16,164 nt of DNA from an uncultured Clostridia bacterium (GCA_934500865.1 CAKSUD010000033.1:1-16164); one strand, 5' to 3'; positions 1 through 7,954 are shown, counted from the first letter of the stretch. Numbers and translations: made by a program. The notes: generated from the letters alone by a model not told the origin.

Positions 1-77
1 CGACAGAAAACAAAAAAAGTTCATTGACGTTGTTGACCGAAGGTCAACATAGCGTGGACTTTAGTCCACTTTTTTTA
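1..77 (+). repeat. Truncated copy of a structured repeat (terminator end)
   Basis: These 77 bases are an exact reverse complement of 10914-10990. They hold two perfect hairpins: GTTGACC with GGTCAAC around 33-49, and GTGGAC with GTCCAC around 54-69. The second is followed by seven T residues, which makes it an intrinsic terminator for plus-strand transcription. Identity stops right after the T run, at base 78. The copy is cut by the window start, so the junction part seen in the other copy would lie upstream, outside this window. Confidence 0.85.
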
Positions 78-103
78 CTATTCAAGAAATCAGTAGCTCG
101 CAC

Positions 104-132
104 AAAAAAATAGCTCCCCAAAAAGGGAGCTA
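104..132 (-). terminator. Rho-independent terminator of the clpB operon
   Basis: On the minus strand the stem TAGCTCCC / GGGAGCTA (125-132 pairing with 111-118) is followed by a run of seven T residues (104-110). It starts about five bases after the clpB stop codon, so it ends the clpB transcript. Confidence 0.9.
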
Positions 133-137
133 CTCTT

Positions 138-2735
138 TTACTTAATTACCAATTCACCATTTTCAAAATCAACAACCAATGTCGAACCTTCATCTATATT
201 TCCTTCAATAATCTTTCTAGCCACCAAAGTTTCAACCTTTTGTTGTAAGAATCTCTTTAACGGTCTTGCACCATAAATAGGATCATACGCAGCATCAATT
301 ATATAGTCCTTTGCACTATCTGTAATTTCTAATCCAAGTTGTTTTACTTCTAGTCTCTTCTTTAGATTTTCAATCATTAAATCAACAATTTTCTTAATTT
401 CATCTTTAACTAACGGTTTATAGAATACAATTTCATCTAATCTGTTTAAGAATTCAGGCTTAAATGAAACTTTTAGCAAATTATCTACCTCTTTTCTTGC
501 CTCTTCAGATATTTCACCTTTTTCATTTATTCCTTCCAAGATGAAATTAGAACCTAAGTTAGAAGTAAGAATTATAATAGTATTTTTAAAATCTACCGTT
601 CTTCCCTGAGAATCAGTGATTCTTCCATCATCCAAAACTTGAAGTAATACATTAAATACATCAGGGTGAGCTTTTTCAACTTCATCAAATAGAACTACAG
701 AATATGGTTTTCTACGAACAGCCTCTGTAAGTTGACCGCCTTCATCATAACCAACATATCCCGGAGGCGCTCCAATTAATCTAGCCACAGAGTGCTTTTC
801 CATATATTCGGTCATATCAATTCTTACAATATTCTTTTCATCGTCAAATAGTGATTCTGCTAATGCTTTAGCCAATTCAGTCTTTCCGACACCGGTAGGA
901 CCTAAGAATAGGAATGAACCAATTGGTCTGTTAGGGTCTTGAATACCGGCTCTTGAACGTAAAATTGCTTCTGCGACTTTAGTAACAGCCTCATCTTGTC
1001 CAATAACACGTTTATGAAGAATTCCTTCTAGTCCGAGTAATCTTTCTTTTTCCCCCTCCATAAGCTTAGCTACCGGAATACCGGTCCATCTGCAAATAAT
1101 CTTTGCAATCTCTTCTTCTGTAACTTTATTTCTAAGCAAAGTGCTGCCCTTTTCAGTAGCTTCCGCCTCTTTTTCAGCTTCCTCTAATTGTTTTTGTAAC
1201 CCAGGTAGTTTACTATACTTTAATTCAGCAGCTTTATTTAAATCATACTGTCTTTGGGCAAGCTCAATTTCAGCATTTACTCTTTCAACTTCTTCTCTTA
1301 GTTTTTGAACTCTTCCAATCTCATTTTTCTCATTTTCCCACTTAGCTTTCATTGCATTAAATTCTTCTCTTAACTTAGCTAACTCTTTTTGAATATCTTC
1401 TAAATGTTCCTTAGAAAGTTTATCTTCTTCTTTCTTTAACGCAGCCTCCTCAATTTCAAGTTGCATTATCTTTCTTGAAATCTCATCAAGTTCTGTCGGC
1501 ATAGACTCCATTTCTGTTTTAATTAAAGCACAAGCCTCGTCAACCAAGTCTATAGCTTTATCAGGTAAAAATCTATCAGAAATATATCTGTTAGAAAGAA
1601 CTGCCGCACTAATTAAAGCTTGGTCTTGAATTTTTACGCCATGGAAAACTTCATATCTTTCCTTAATACCTCTTAAAATAGAAATTGTATCTTCTACTGT
1701 TGGTTCATCAACCATTACAGGTTGGAATCTTCTAGCTAATGCAGGATCTTTTTCAATATATTTTCTATACTCATTTAATGTAGTTGCACCAATACAGTGT
1801 AACTCACCTCTAGCTAACATCGGCTTTAATAAATTACCTGCATCCATTGCACCCTCTGTTTTACCGGCTCCAACTATATTATGAAGCTCATCGATAAATA
1901 GAATTATCTCGCCTTCGCTCTTTTTAACTTCATTTAGTACAGCCTTTAATCTCTCTTCAAATTCGCCTCTGTATTTAGCACCGGCAACCAAAGCCCCCAT
2001 ATCTAGCGAGAATATCTTTCTATTCTTTAAATTTTCAGGGACATCTCCTCTAACAATTCTTAGTGCCAAACCTTCAGCAATAGCAGTTTTACCAACACCA
2101 GGTTCACCAATTAAAACAGGATTGTTTTTAGTTTTTCTTGAAAGAATTCTTATCACATTACGAATTTCTTCGTCTCTACCAATAACAGGATCAAGCTTTT
2201 GTTTTCTAGCTAACGCAACCAATTCTGAACCATACTTTTCTAAAACATTGTACGTATCTTCTGGTGTATCATTAGTAACCCTTGTGTTTCCTCTTACAGT
2301 CATCAAAACCTTTAAGAATTTATCTTTTGTTATACTAAATAATCTAAAAATCTCACTCAAATGAGAATTAGGTACTTCTAGTAATCCCATAAAAATATGT
2401 TCAACTGAAACATATTCATCCTTCATCTTTTGTGCATCTTTTTCGGCAACATTTAGTGCCTTATCTACATCTTGAGAAACATATACTTTATCCGGCTCTC
2501 TACCCGGTCCGCTTACTCCAGGTAATCCTTCCATAACTCGTTTTACTTCATTGGCAAAACTATTTAGTGAAATTCCCATTTTCTTTATTAACTCAGAAAT
2601 AAGACCGTTGTCTTGGCTAAGTAATGCATATAGTAAATGCTCTTGTTCAATTTGCATACTAGAGTTCTCAACAGCTAGACTTTGAGCTGAATTTATAACT
2701 TCTATTGATTTTTGCGTAAATTTTTGTTCATTCAT
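138..2735 (-). CDS. clpB: ATP-dependent disaggregase ClpB (Hsp100)
   Basis: ClpB is a cytoplasmic hexameric AAA+ chaperone that threads aggregated proteins through its pore and works with DnaK/DnaJ/GrpE. The 865-residue product (E. coli: 857) shows the full layout: Clp N-domain (about 1-145); first ATPase domain with Walker A GEPGVGKT (210-217) and Walker B ending FIDE (280-283); a charged coiled-coil middle domain (about 405-535); second ATPase domain with GPTGVGKT (612-619); and the small C-terminal domain. The long middle domain separates it from ClpC, ClpA and ClpE. I chose the ATG at 2735 because AAAGGA lies nine bases upstream; an in-frame ATG at 2744 directly abuts that ribosome site and is unlikely. 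It follows the ribbon-helix-helix gene by 20 bases, with no separate promoter visible, so the two are probably co-transcribed. The gene is intact. Confidence 0.97.
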   Translation of the reverse strand: MNEQKFTQKSIEVINSAQSLAVENSSMQIEQEHLLYALLSQDNGLISELIKKMGISLNSFANEVKRVMEGLPGVSGPGREPDKVYVSQDVDKALNVAEKDAQKMKDEYVSVEHIFMGLLEVPNSHLSEIFRLFSITKDKFLKVLMTVRGNTRVTNDTPEDTYNVLEKYGSELVALARKQKLDPVIGRDEEIRNVIRILSRKTKNNPVLIGEPGVGKTAIAEGLALRIVRGDVPENLKNRKIFSLDMGALVAGAKYRGEFEERLKAVLNEVKKSEGEIILFIDELHNIVGAGKTEGAMDAGNLLKPMLARGELHCIGATTLNEYRKYIEKDPALARRFQPVMVDEPTVEDTISILRGIKERYEVFHGVKIQDQALISAAVLSNRYISDRFLPDKAIDLVDEACALIKTEMESMPTELDEISRKIMQLEIEEAALKKEEDKLSKEHLEDIQKELAKLREEFNAMKAKWENEKNEIGRVQKLREEVERVNAEIELAQRQYDLNKAAELKYSKLPGLQKQLEEAEKEAEATEKGSTLLRNKVTEEEIAKIICRWTGIPVAKLMEGEKERLLGLEGILHKRVIGQDEAVTKVAEAILRSRAGIQDPNRPIGSFLFLGPTGVGKTELAKALAESLFDDEKNIVRIDMTEYMEKHSVARLIGAPPGYVGYDEGGQLTEAVRRKPYSVVLFDEVEKAHPDVFNVLLQVLDDGRITDSQGRTVDFKNTIIILTSNLGSNFILEGINEKGEISEEARKEVDNLLKVSFKPEFLNRLDEIVFYKPLVKDEIKKIVDLMIENLKKRLEVKQLGLEITDSAKDYIIDAAYDPIYGARPLKRFLQQKVETLVARKIIEGNIDEGSTLVVDFENGELVIK

Positions 2736-2755
2736 ATAAATCATTCCTTTCTCAT

Positions 2756-3424
2756 CTAAATAATAATTGGCTCATTATTTAAATAATTTACATATTCTTG
2801 TTCCATACATCTTGTTGCAGTTTCAAAATCATCAATATTCTTAAAGTAGATTTTAATTATTTTATCCAATGATTCAATATATCTTGTAATAGCCCTTCCT
2901 ATTTGTTCGTTAGTTCTATCCTTTTCTTGTGGAGGAACGATAAACTTTCTTATAAGTTTTCCGTCCTTTATTTGCAAAAGTATTTGCTTATCCGGAAAAT
3001 ATTTTTCAATATATTTCTTTTCCATATTAGACCATATAATAAAGAAATTCGTTATATCATTAATTAAATTTTTATTTTGTGTTCTAAACGAAACCTTTAA
3101 TTCTCCCACAACATCATTTGCATTCTTATATAATTCAATCCCATATCTAATAGTCGGATTATACTTATATCTTAACGCACTTTGGACTGCCATTGTAGAA
3201 TCAGAAAGCTGAGATTTAACCTTTAATTCTCGTGCCTCCTTTATTCTATCTTCTACAATATTAAAAATCTCTTTTAGCTTCTGCTCAGGTGTCACAACAG
3301 AAAAATGCTCAGCCAAAATTTGATTTATTAAATTAGACCTATTTGTATTTAACTCATAAGCCTCCTTATCTATTGCATCAACTAACTCATCTATCAGTAC
3401 TAAACTATATACACTCTTTTTCAA
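2756..3424 (-). CDS. Ribbon-helix-helix (CopG-like) DNA-binding protein, candidate clpB-operon regulator
   Basis: The first 45 or so residues fit a ribbon-helix-helix fold: a short strand (KKSVYSLVLI), helix A (about DELVDAIDKEAYELN), an NRS turn and helix B (NLINQILAEHF). The remaining 175 or so residues are mostly predicted helical and charged and match no domain I recognise; they could be a sensor or oligomerisation part. The start is probably TTG at 3424: the strong ribosome site GAGGTGA lies five bases upstream of it. A longer frame from GTG at 3433 would start inside that ribosome site. The gene has its own promoter (3444-3471) and sits immediately before clpB. By analogy with autoregulating operon-first repressors it may control itself and clpB. 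That role is inference; the DNA-binding fold is the firmer part. Confidence 0.75.
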   Translation of the reverse strand: MKKSVYSLVLIDELVDAIDKEAYELNTNRSNLINQILAEHFSVVTPEQKLKEIFNIVEDRIKEARELKVKSQLSDSTMAVQSALRYKYNPTIRYGIELYKNANDVVGELKVSFRTQNKNLINDITNFFIIWSNMEKKYIEKYFPDKQILLQIKDGKLIRKFIVPPQEKDRTNEQIGRAITRYIESLDKIIKIYFKNIDDFETATRCMEQEYVNYLNNEPIII

Positions 3425-3443
3425 TTCATTCACCTCAAAATAT

Positions 3444-3471
3444 ATATTACCACTTTTTAATAATTTGTCAA
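3444..3471 (-). promoter_or_regulatory. Sigma-A promoter of the RHH-clpB operon
   Basis: On the minus strand there is a consensus -35 TTGACA (3466-3471), a 16-base spacer and a -10 TAATAT (3444-3449). Transcription would start only about 12 bases before the TTG start codon, giving a very short leader. I see no CIRCE inverted repeat and no CtsR heptad repeat in 3434-3510. Confidence 0.75.
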
Positions 3472-3510
3472 CTGTTTTATATAAATTTAATTACAATTTA
3501 TTTTTAAAAC

Positions 3511-3550
3511 AAAAAAGAAACTACAAAAAGCCCATTTTTATAGTTTCTTT
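3511..3550 (-). terminator. Terminator of the ybeY-helicase-nuclease-thioesterase operon
   Basis: AAAGAAACTA (minus strand, from 3541-3550) pairs with TAGTTTCTTT (from 3515-3524). The stem continues with A5/T5 after one mismatch, and the loop is around 3531-3535. The stem is followed by six T residues. It begins eight bases after the thioesterase stop codon. Confidence 0.85.
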
Positions 3551-3558
3551 TAGTACCA

Positions 3559-3969
3559 TTATTTATTAACAACATTTTTTAAAAACAACTCATATAATTC
3601 AGGAGCTTTTTTCTTTATTGACGTAGGTCTCCTGTTTTCATCTAATAAGCAATGTGTCGTATACCCGGTAGCCCTTAGCTCCTTTGTCTTTACGTCTCTT
3701 ACCTCATACGAAAACTTATGACGAACCGCTCCAGCATCAATAAGTTTAACATCTATCTCAACAGTTTCACCATATGTCGTAGATTTCTTATATTCACACT
3801 CAGCAGACAATACCGGTACACACATTCCCTTATTCTCTATATTCACATATGAATATCCCCTATCTTCCATATATGCTCCTCTAGCTTCCTCAAACCATCT
3901 TATATAATTAGAATGATGAACAACACCCATCTTATCTGTCTCATAATATTGTACTTTATGCATATACAT
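3559..3969 (-). CDS. Hotdog-fold acyl-CoA thioesterase, YbgC/FadM type
   Basis: The 136-residue protein has the length and opening signature of the 4-hydroxybenzoyl-CoA thioesterase-like YbgC family. The stretch ETDKMGVVHHSNYIRWFEEAR at residues 10-30 holds the catalytic-type Asp12, His18 or His19, the NY pair (21-22) and Glu27 on the central hotdog helix. Such enzymes hydrolyse acyl-CoA or acyl-carrier thioesters in the cytoplasm; the substrate cannot be read from sequence. The ATG at 3969 follows AGGA by ten bases, and a second in-frame ATG lies two codons on. It is the last gene of the operon, five bases after the nucleotidyltransferase-like gene, and is followed by a terminator. Its link to the DNA-processing genes upstream may be simple co-transcription. 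Confidence 0.9.
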   Translation of the reverse strand: MYMHKVQYYETDKMGVVHHSNYIRWFEEARGAYMEDRGYSYVNIENKGMCVPVLSAECEYKKSTTYGETVEIDVKLIDAGAVRHKFSYEVRDVKTKELRATGYTTHCLLDENRRPTSIKKKAPELYELFLKNVVNK

Positions 3970-3974
3970 TTTAG

Positions 3975-4382
3975 TTACATCCTTTCTACCCTGGTCAAAT
4001 ATTCGTCTATTTTCTTAACATCCGCGAGATGTCGCTCTCCCCCCACTTTTTCTTTCCAACGTTTAGTCTCTAATATACTTAAAATATGGTATCCATCAAT
4101 AATATCAGAATTTTTAATAACCTCATCTATATCACCAAGAAAATTTTTATCAGTATGTGTAAAACTAACTCCGTTAATATCAATATAATCGCCATTAACA
4201 TTATTCGGATATTTAACACTAAGCTTGTCCCATAAAGAATCTCTAACCAGCACATCTAAATCATTATTTTTCTCTTTTAATCCTCTTAACACCATAGGTG
4301 CACTACCATAAATAACAAAATCTTCTTTTGGAATATTAAGCTCTTTTAATGCATCCATACACCTTAATTTTCTAGTATACAT
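3975..4382 (-). CDS. Nucleotidyltransferase-fold (MNT/AbiEii-like) small protein
   Basis: This 135-residue protein has the marks of a minimal nucleotidyltransferase: a GS motif in VIYGSAPMVLRG (23-34), a DLD pair of acidic residues (Asp41, Asp43) within NNDLDVLV, and a late Lys/Asp block (KRW at 107-109, LADVKK with Asp121) like the closing motif of AbiEii and related families. Such proteins transfer nucleotides to RNA, protein or small molecules, or act as inactive fold relatives; the target here is unknown. I start it at ATG 4382 because AGAGGGA is nine bases upstream; the in-frame GTG at 4391 touches the ribosome site. It follows the nuclease gene by 14 bases and precedes the thioesterase by five. 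No HEPN partner is encoded next to it, so a classical HEPN-MNT toxin-antitoxin pair is not supported. Confidence 0.6.
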   Translation of the reverse strand: MYTRKLRCMDALKELNIPKEDFVIYGSAPMVLRGLKEKNNDLDVLVRDSLWDKLSVKYPNNVNGDYIDINGVSFTHTDKNFLGDIDEVIKNSDIIDGYHILSILETKRWKEKVGGERHLADVKKIDEYLTRVERM

Positions 4383-4396
4383 TTTCTTCACTCCCT

Positions 4397-5182
4397 CTAT
4401 ATAAGCACTTCTTCAATGTCATCAAAATTCCAGTTTTTAAAATCAACAATCTCGTCACTTATTTCGCTATTACAAAAATTGATAAATTCGCAATACTTGC
4501 ATTGCTTAGAAAATTCTTCTTTATCAAAAGAACTATAATCATAATTATACACTTTATTAATCAAATCGCCAATCTTCTTTTCATCACTTTTAAACATTTC
4601 CTCAGAATATTTTATTTCAGCAATTTTTGTTTTTCTTTCAGGACTGAAATATACCATTTTTATATTGTCACATTCCACATCTATTTGAAATATATCTTTC
4701 ATACATTTTTTTAATGCAAACATATAAACAGCCGTCTGCATAGAAGTAACATATTTCTTGGCATTAGAAGGATTAGCATTAGTTTTCCAATCAAAAATTT
4801 CAACAGTTCCATCTTTCTTAATAATTATCAAATCAATATTTGCCTCAAGGCGCATAAAACCATCAGAAAATCTCATTGTATACTCTGGATAATATTGATT
4901 ATTTTCATCAATTTTAAATTCCTCCTTCAAATTTATATATGCATTATATAATTCTTTATTATCCACAAAACTTTCCTCATATACAGGTATTCCTTTAAAA
5001 TATCTCTCTGCAAGTTTATGAAAATCAAGCCCAAAATCAACTTTTTCTTGAGCCTCATCACTTTCATCCTGCTGCCATTTAACATTGTCTATATATTTCT
5101 TCTTAAATCGATATGGGCAATTCACAAAAGTAGATAAAGAGTTCTGAGTAAAATAAAAATACTTCTTATCTTTTAGTTCCAT
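4397..5182 (-). CDS. PD-(D/E)XK nuclease with Fe-S cluster cysteines (RecB/AddB/Cas4-like)
   Basis: The 261-residue protein carries the complete RecB-type nuclease signature: SxSTFxNCPYRFKKKY at the N-terminus with Cys22, a GxxxH motif (GLDFH, His55), Asp117 in ANIDLII, the EIFDWKTN core with Asp131 and Lys133, and the QTAVYMFAL helix with Gln149 and Tyr153. Cys22 together with Cys228, Cys231 and Cys237 (CxxCxxxxxC) matches the four-cysteine 4Fe-4S cluster of AddB and Cas4 proteins. The expected activity is metal-dependent DNA cleavage, probably as an exonuclease. Its ATG overlaps the helicase stop codon by one base (TAATG), which points to translational coupling and joint action on DNA ends or branched DNA. 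At 261 residues it is a stand-alone nuclease, much shorter than AddB. All catalytic residues are present. Confidence 0.9.
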   Translation of the reverse strand: MELKDKKYFYFTQNSLSTFVNCPYRFKKKYIDNVKWQQDESDEAQEKVDFGLDFHKLAERYFKGIPVYEESFVDNKELYNAYINLKEEFKIDENNQYYPEYTMRFSDGFMRLEANIDLIIIKKDGTVEIFDWKTNANPSNAKKYVTSMQTAVYMFALKKCMKDIFQIDVECDNIKMVYFSPERKTKIAEIKYSEEMFKSDEKKIGDLINKVYNYDYSSFDKEEFSKQCKYCEFINFCNSEISDEIVDFKNWNFDDIEEVLI

Positions 5183-7344
5183 TAGTTTTCACCATTCCCT
5201 ACCAAAAAGTTAAAATACTTGGAAGCCTTTGTTCTGTAGTTATCAGTTGTAGAAATAAATAGCCTTTCCTTAGCCCTTGTAATTCCAACATATAAGAGTC
5301 TTGCCCTTTCAGCAATAAATTCACATTTTAATTCCTTAGAAAAATCACGAGCTTCCTCCCCAAGTATTGTAGCAAAATCCCTCTTAATAAGTACACTCGG
5401 ATTTCTGCAAGCTAATTTAAGGAAGATATACTCATCCTTAAACTTGTCACTAAGTAATGTCGGAAAATCTTCAGCCGTTAAACTCCCTAAAAATACATTA
5501 TCCCACTCTAAACCTTTAGATTTATGATATGTCGCAATAGCAACAACTCCCGGTTTTGGCTCATAGCCTTTTAATTCATACACCAAATTTGCAAAATAAT
5601 TAAAAGCATTCTTTGGCTGCAAAAGTTCAAAAGCCAAATCACTCAACTTATATCTTGCATTATCCTCAGCCAAAAACTTTATTCCGGATGCAACCTTCTC
5701 TGCAATGGCCATTTCTTCACGTGAAAAATCAAGTTTTTCTGCAATATACAACACAAGTTTTTCAGGCACTGTAAAAGGAAATGCCAAAAATTCCTTTAAC
5801 TTCTCTTTTAATTCATCAAAAATCTTCCACGCAGAAGTCTTACACAATTTAGAATCAATACTTCCACTATAATCAAAACTTGCAACAGGATAAAATAAAT
5901 CCTCCACATTAACAGTTTTCAAAAAGTTTAAAAGTTCCTCTCTCCCTACTGTTTCTTCATTAATAAATAAGCTAGCAACCTCTATCAATTTTTCGTTACT
6001 CTCAGGTTTAGAAATATAGTCAATAATTCTACCCAATTTAATTATTGTTCCATTTCTTTCATCAGAAGAATTATCTAAATAATCATACTTTATTTTTTGA
6101 GCATCTAATAATGTAATTAGAGATCTTATCTTATACGAATCCGGAAGCAATATCGCCGTTGTCTTACTTGGGAACTCCTCAACAACTTTTTTACACTTAT
6201 CAACAATACCTTCCAATTCCTCTTCTTTTTTGGCGTATTTTACATAAAATACACCATCTCCATCAACTACAGGATTCGGAAAATCATCTTCCTTAGACAC
6301 CGTTTGAATATACTGAGGTAACAATGCATCTCTACATTCTTTTGTTGGATGACAATTTATAACATAATCCACAAAACTATTTGCTGTATCTATTATCTGC
6401 TTAGTATTACGACTGGATTCAACGATATGGAAAACTTTCTTGTCTTCTCCACTACAAAATTCCTTAAATAACTTCATATCACTATTAGCAAAAGTAGTCA
6501 TAATAGCCTGATTACTATCTCCAACTCTTAAAAAGTTTCCCTTTTCTCCCGCAATAAGTGTTAAAATTTCTGTTTGAATTCTATTTGAATCCTGTGCCTC
6601 ATCCTCGCAAACATATGTATATCTCTTTCTAAACTTATTTAAAACAGCTTCATCATTTTCTAAAATATACTTTGCTTTTGAAAGCATATCCTCAAAATCA
6701 ATTAACCCTTTTCTTCTTAGTTTCCTCTCATATTCTCCATAAATTCCTGCAGCGACTTTAAGTAATGATGTAGCAGGTAAAACCTTTGTTTTCTCCACTG
6801 CCTCACTCGGCATAATACCTAAAGTCTTAAACTCAGAAATCGCATTACTAATTAATCCGCAAAAAACTCCATCCCATTTTTTAACTACTTTATCGTAGCC
6901 ATTCTTTGCTAAATAGTTTTCATCCAAATAATATACATATAACCGCATATTATCTTCATTTCTTTTCCATTGGGCAATTGCATCTTTAATAATTGCATTT
7001 TTCTTTGACTGCTCAATTATCTCAACATCTGAGTTAATAAAAACCATATCCGGTTTCTCTTTTATAATTTGTAAGCACAAACTATGTATGGTTGAAACAT
7101 AATAATCCCTTGATGAAATCCCCCTTTTTTCCAAAGCAGCAGAAATTCTTTGCTTAAAATTATTTACAGCAGAATTCATATATGTAACGATCAAGACTTT
7201 TCCGGGCTTATTAATGCCTTCGGTTAATACTTCGACAGCCCACTGAGTCATCGCAAAAGTTTTTCCGCCACCTGGAATAGCGGGCACTCCGCAATATCCC
7301 TGCCTATAAGTCTCAACTAATTCTTTTTGTCCTTTTCTTAACAT
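5182..7344 (-). CDS. Superfamily 1 UvrD/Rep-like ATP-dependent DNA helicase
   Basis: The 720-residue protein has all SF1A helicase motifs in order: a Q-motif glutamine (Gln6), Walker A PGGGKT (24-29), motif Ia region VTYMNSA (53-59), motif II DEAQD (248-252), motif III GDSNQAI (275-281), motif IV arginine in SSRNT (Arg312), motif V TYHKSKGLEWDNVF (605-618) and motif VI YVGITRAKERL (685-695). Family knowledge predicts ATP-driven 3'-to-5' movement on single-stranded DNA and strand separation. It lacks the C-terminal nuclease domain of AddA or RecB; that activity is instead encoded by the next gene. Its ATG lies within the end of ybeY (seven-base overlap), and its stop overlaps the nuclease start by one base. 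It is shorter than AddA (about 1200 residues) and is not housekeeping PcrA by neighbourhood, so I leave it unnamed. Confidence 0.93.
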   Translation of the reverse strand: MLRKGQKELVETYRQGYCGVPAIPGGGKTFAMTQWAVEVLTEGINKPGKVLIVTYMNSAVNNFKQRISAALEKRGISSRDYYVSTIHSLCLQIIKEKPDMVFINSDVEIIEQSKKNAIIKDAIAQWKRNEDNMRLYVYYLDENYLAKNGYDKVVKKWDGVFCGLISNAISEFKTLGIMPSEAVEKTKVLPATSLLKVAAGIYGEYERKLRRKGLIDFEDMLSKAKYILENDEAVLNKFRKRYTYVCEDEAQDSNRIQTEILTLIAGEKGNFLRVGDSNQAIMTTFANSDMKLFKEFCSGEDKKVFHIVESSRNTKQIIDTANSFVDYVINCHPTKECRDALLPQYIQTVSKEDDFPNPVVDGDGVFYVKYAKKEEELEGIVDKCKKVVEEFPSKTTAILLPDSYKIRSLITLLDAQKIKYDYLDNSSDERNGTIIKLGRIIDYISKPESNEKLIEVASLFINEETVGREELLNFLKTVNVEDLFYPVASFDYSGSIDSKLCKTSAWKIFDELKEKLKEFLAFPFTVPEKLVLYIAEKLDFSREEMAIAEKVASGIKFLAEDNARYKLSDLAFELLQPKNAFNYFANLVYELKGYEPKPGVVAIATYHKSKGLEWDNVFLGSLTAEDFPTLLSDKFKDEYIFLKLACRNPSVLIKRDFATILGEEARDFSKELKCEFIAERARLLYVGITRAKERLFISTTDNYRTKASKYFNFLVGNGEN

Positions 7345-7814
7345 TCTTCTCTCTCCAAATTAAGCTTTTTCATTATTTCTTCTTCCTTACCACGCATTAT
7401 AACTTTATCGCTATCCACCATATGGTCATATCCCATAAGATGTAACATTCCATGCGCTACCAAATAGCAAAATTCTCTCTCAAAGCTATGACCGTATTCT
7501 TTTGCTTGTTCTTCTACTTTTTCTTTGGAAATAACAATATCTCCGATATAAACAAGCTCCTCTTTCTTTTTTAATTCATTCCATTCATCTTTTTCGTATC
7601 CCGGAAAAGATAAAACATCAGTTGCCCTATCTATATTTCTCTGTTCATTATTAATTTCACGAATATTTTCATTATCCGTAACCACCACACTAAGGTCTAC
7701 ATCACACTTAGCTCCTTCAAGTTCAAGTGCAGCCTTAGCAGTTTCTATAATCATATTTTCTAGCCTTTTCTCTTCATCTATTTCCCACGAAATATCTAAT
7801 TTAACATTACTCAC
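7338..7814 (-). CDS. ybeY: Endoribonuclease YbeY (rRNA maturation factor)
   Basis: YbeY is a zinc-dependent single-strand endoribonuclease needed for 16S rRNA 3'-end maturation and ribosome quality control in the cytoplasm. The 158-residue product has the family's zinc motif HGMLHLMGYDH, with His121, His125 and His131, and the upstream TDVLSFP signature (65-71) after the conserved Arg59. Its length is typical. The start is GTG at 7814, with GAGG about ten bases upstream; no better in-frame start is visible. It opens an operon of five tightly packed genes, driven by the promoter at 7838-7866. In many Firmicutes ybeY sits near phoH, era or cdd; here it is instead followed by a DNA helicase whose start overlaps it. 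Confidence 0.96.
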   Translation of the reverse strand: MSNVKLDISWEIDEEKRLENMIIETAKAALELEGAKCDVDLSVVVTDNENIREINNEQRNIDRATDVLSFPGYEKDEWNELKKKEELVYIGDIVISKEKVEEQAKEYGHSFEREFCYLVAHGMLHLMGYDHMVDSDKVIMRGKEEEIMKKLNLEREEC

Positions 7815-7837
7815 ACTATCGCCTCATTTCAAAAGAA

Positions 7838-7866
7838 ATTTTAGCATATTAAACACTAATTTACAA
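7838..7866 (-). promoter_or_regulatory. Promoter of the ybeY operon
   Basis: The minus strand carries -35 TTGTAA (7861-7866), a 17-base spacer and -10 TAAAAT (7838-7843), preceded by TG one base upstream (an extended -10). It lies directly after the T run of the preceding nrdG terminator and 24 bases before the GTG start. Confidence 0.7.
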
Positions 7867-7867
7867 G

Positions 7868-7942
7868 AAAAAAGGGCTGTAAAAAACTCATTTTTCATCA
7901 ATGCACTGCTTACATTGATTTATAAGTTTTTTACAACTCCTT
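7868..7942 (-). terminator. Terminator of the nrdDG operon
   Basis: A perfect 11-bp stem TGTAAAAAACT / AGTTTTTTACA (7925-7935 with 7878-7888) can be extended at its base through G-U and G-C pairs. It encloses a second stem ATCAATG / CATTGAT (7898-7904 with 7913-7919). The run of six T residues at 7868-7873 follows on the minus strand. It starts just beyond the nrdG stop codon. Confidence 0.85.
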
Positions 7943-7954
7943 ATATTTCGTTTT

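Noticed and set aside
2122..2364. Plus-strand reading frames opposite clpB, nrdD, ymfH and other genes
   Set aside because: All are shadows of strongly supported minus-strand genes, with no ribosome sites, domains or independent context.
4397..7344. Annotation of the helicase-nuclease pair as AddA-AddB
   Set aside because: AddA and AddB are each over 1100 residues, and AddA has its own nuclease domain. These proteins have 720 and 261 residues and divide the motor and nuclease functions between them.
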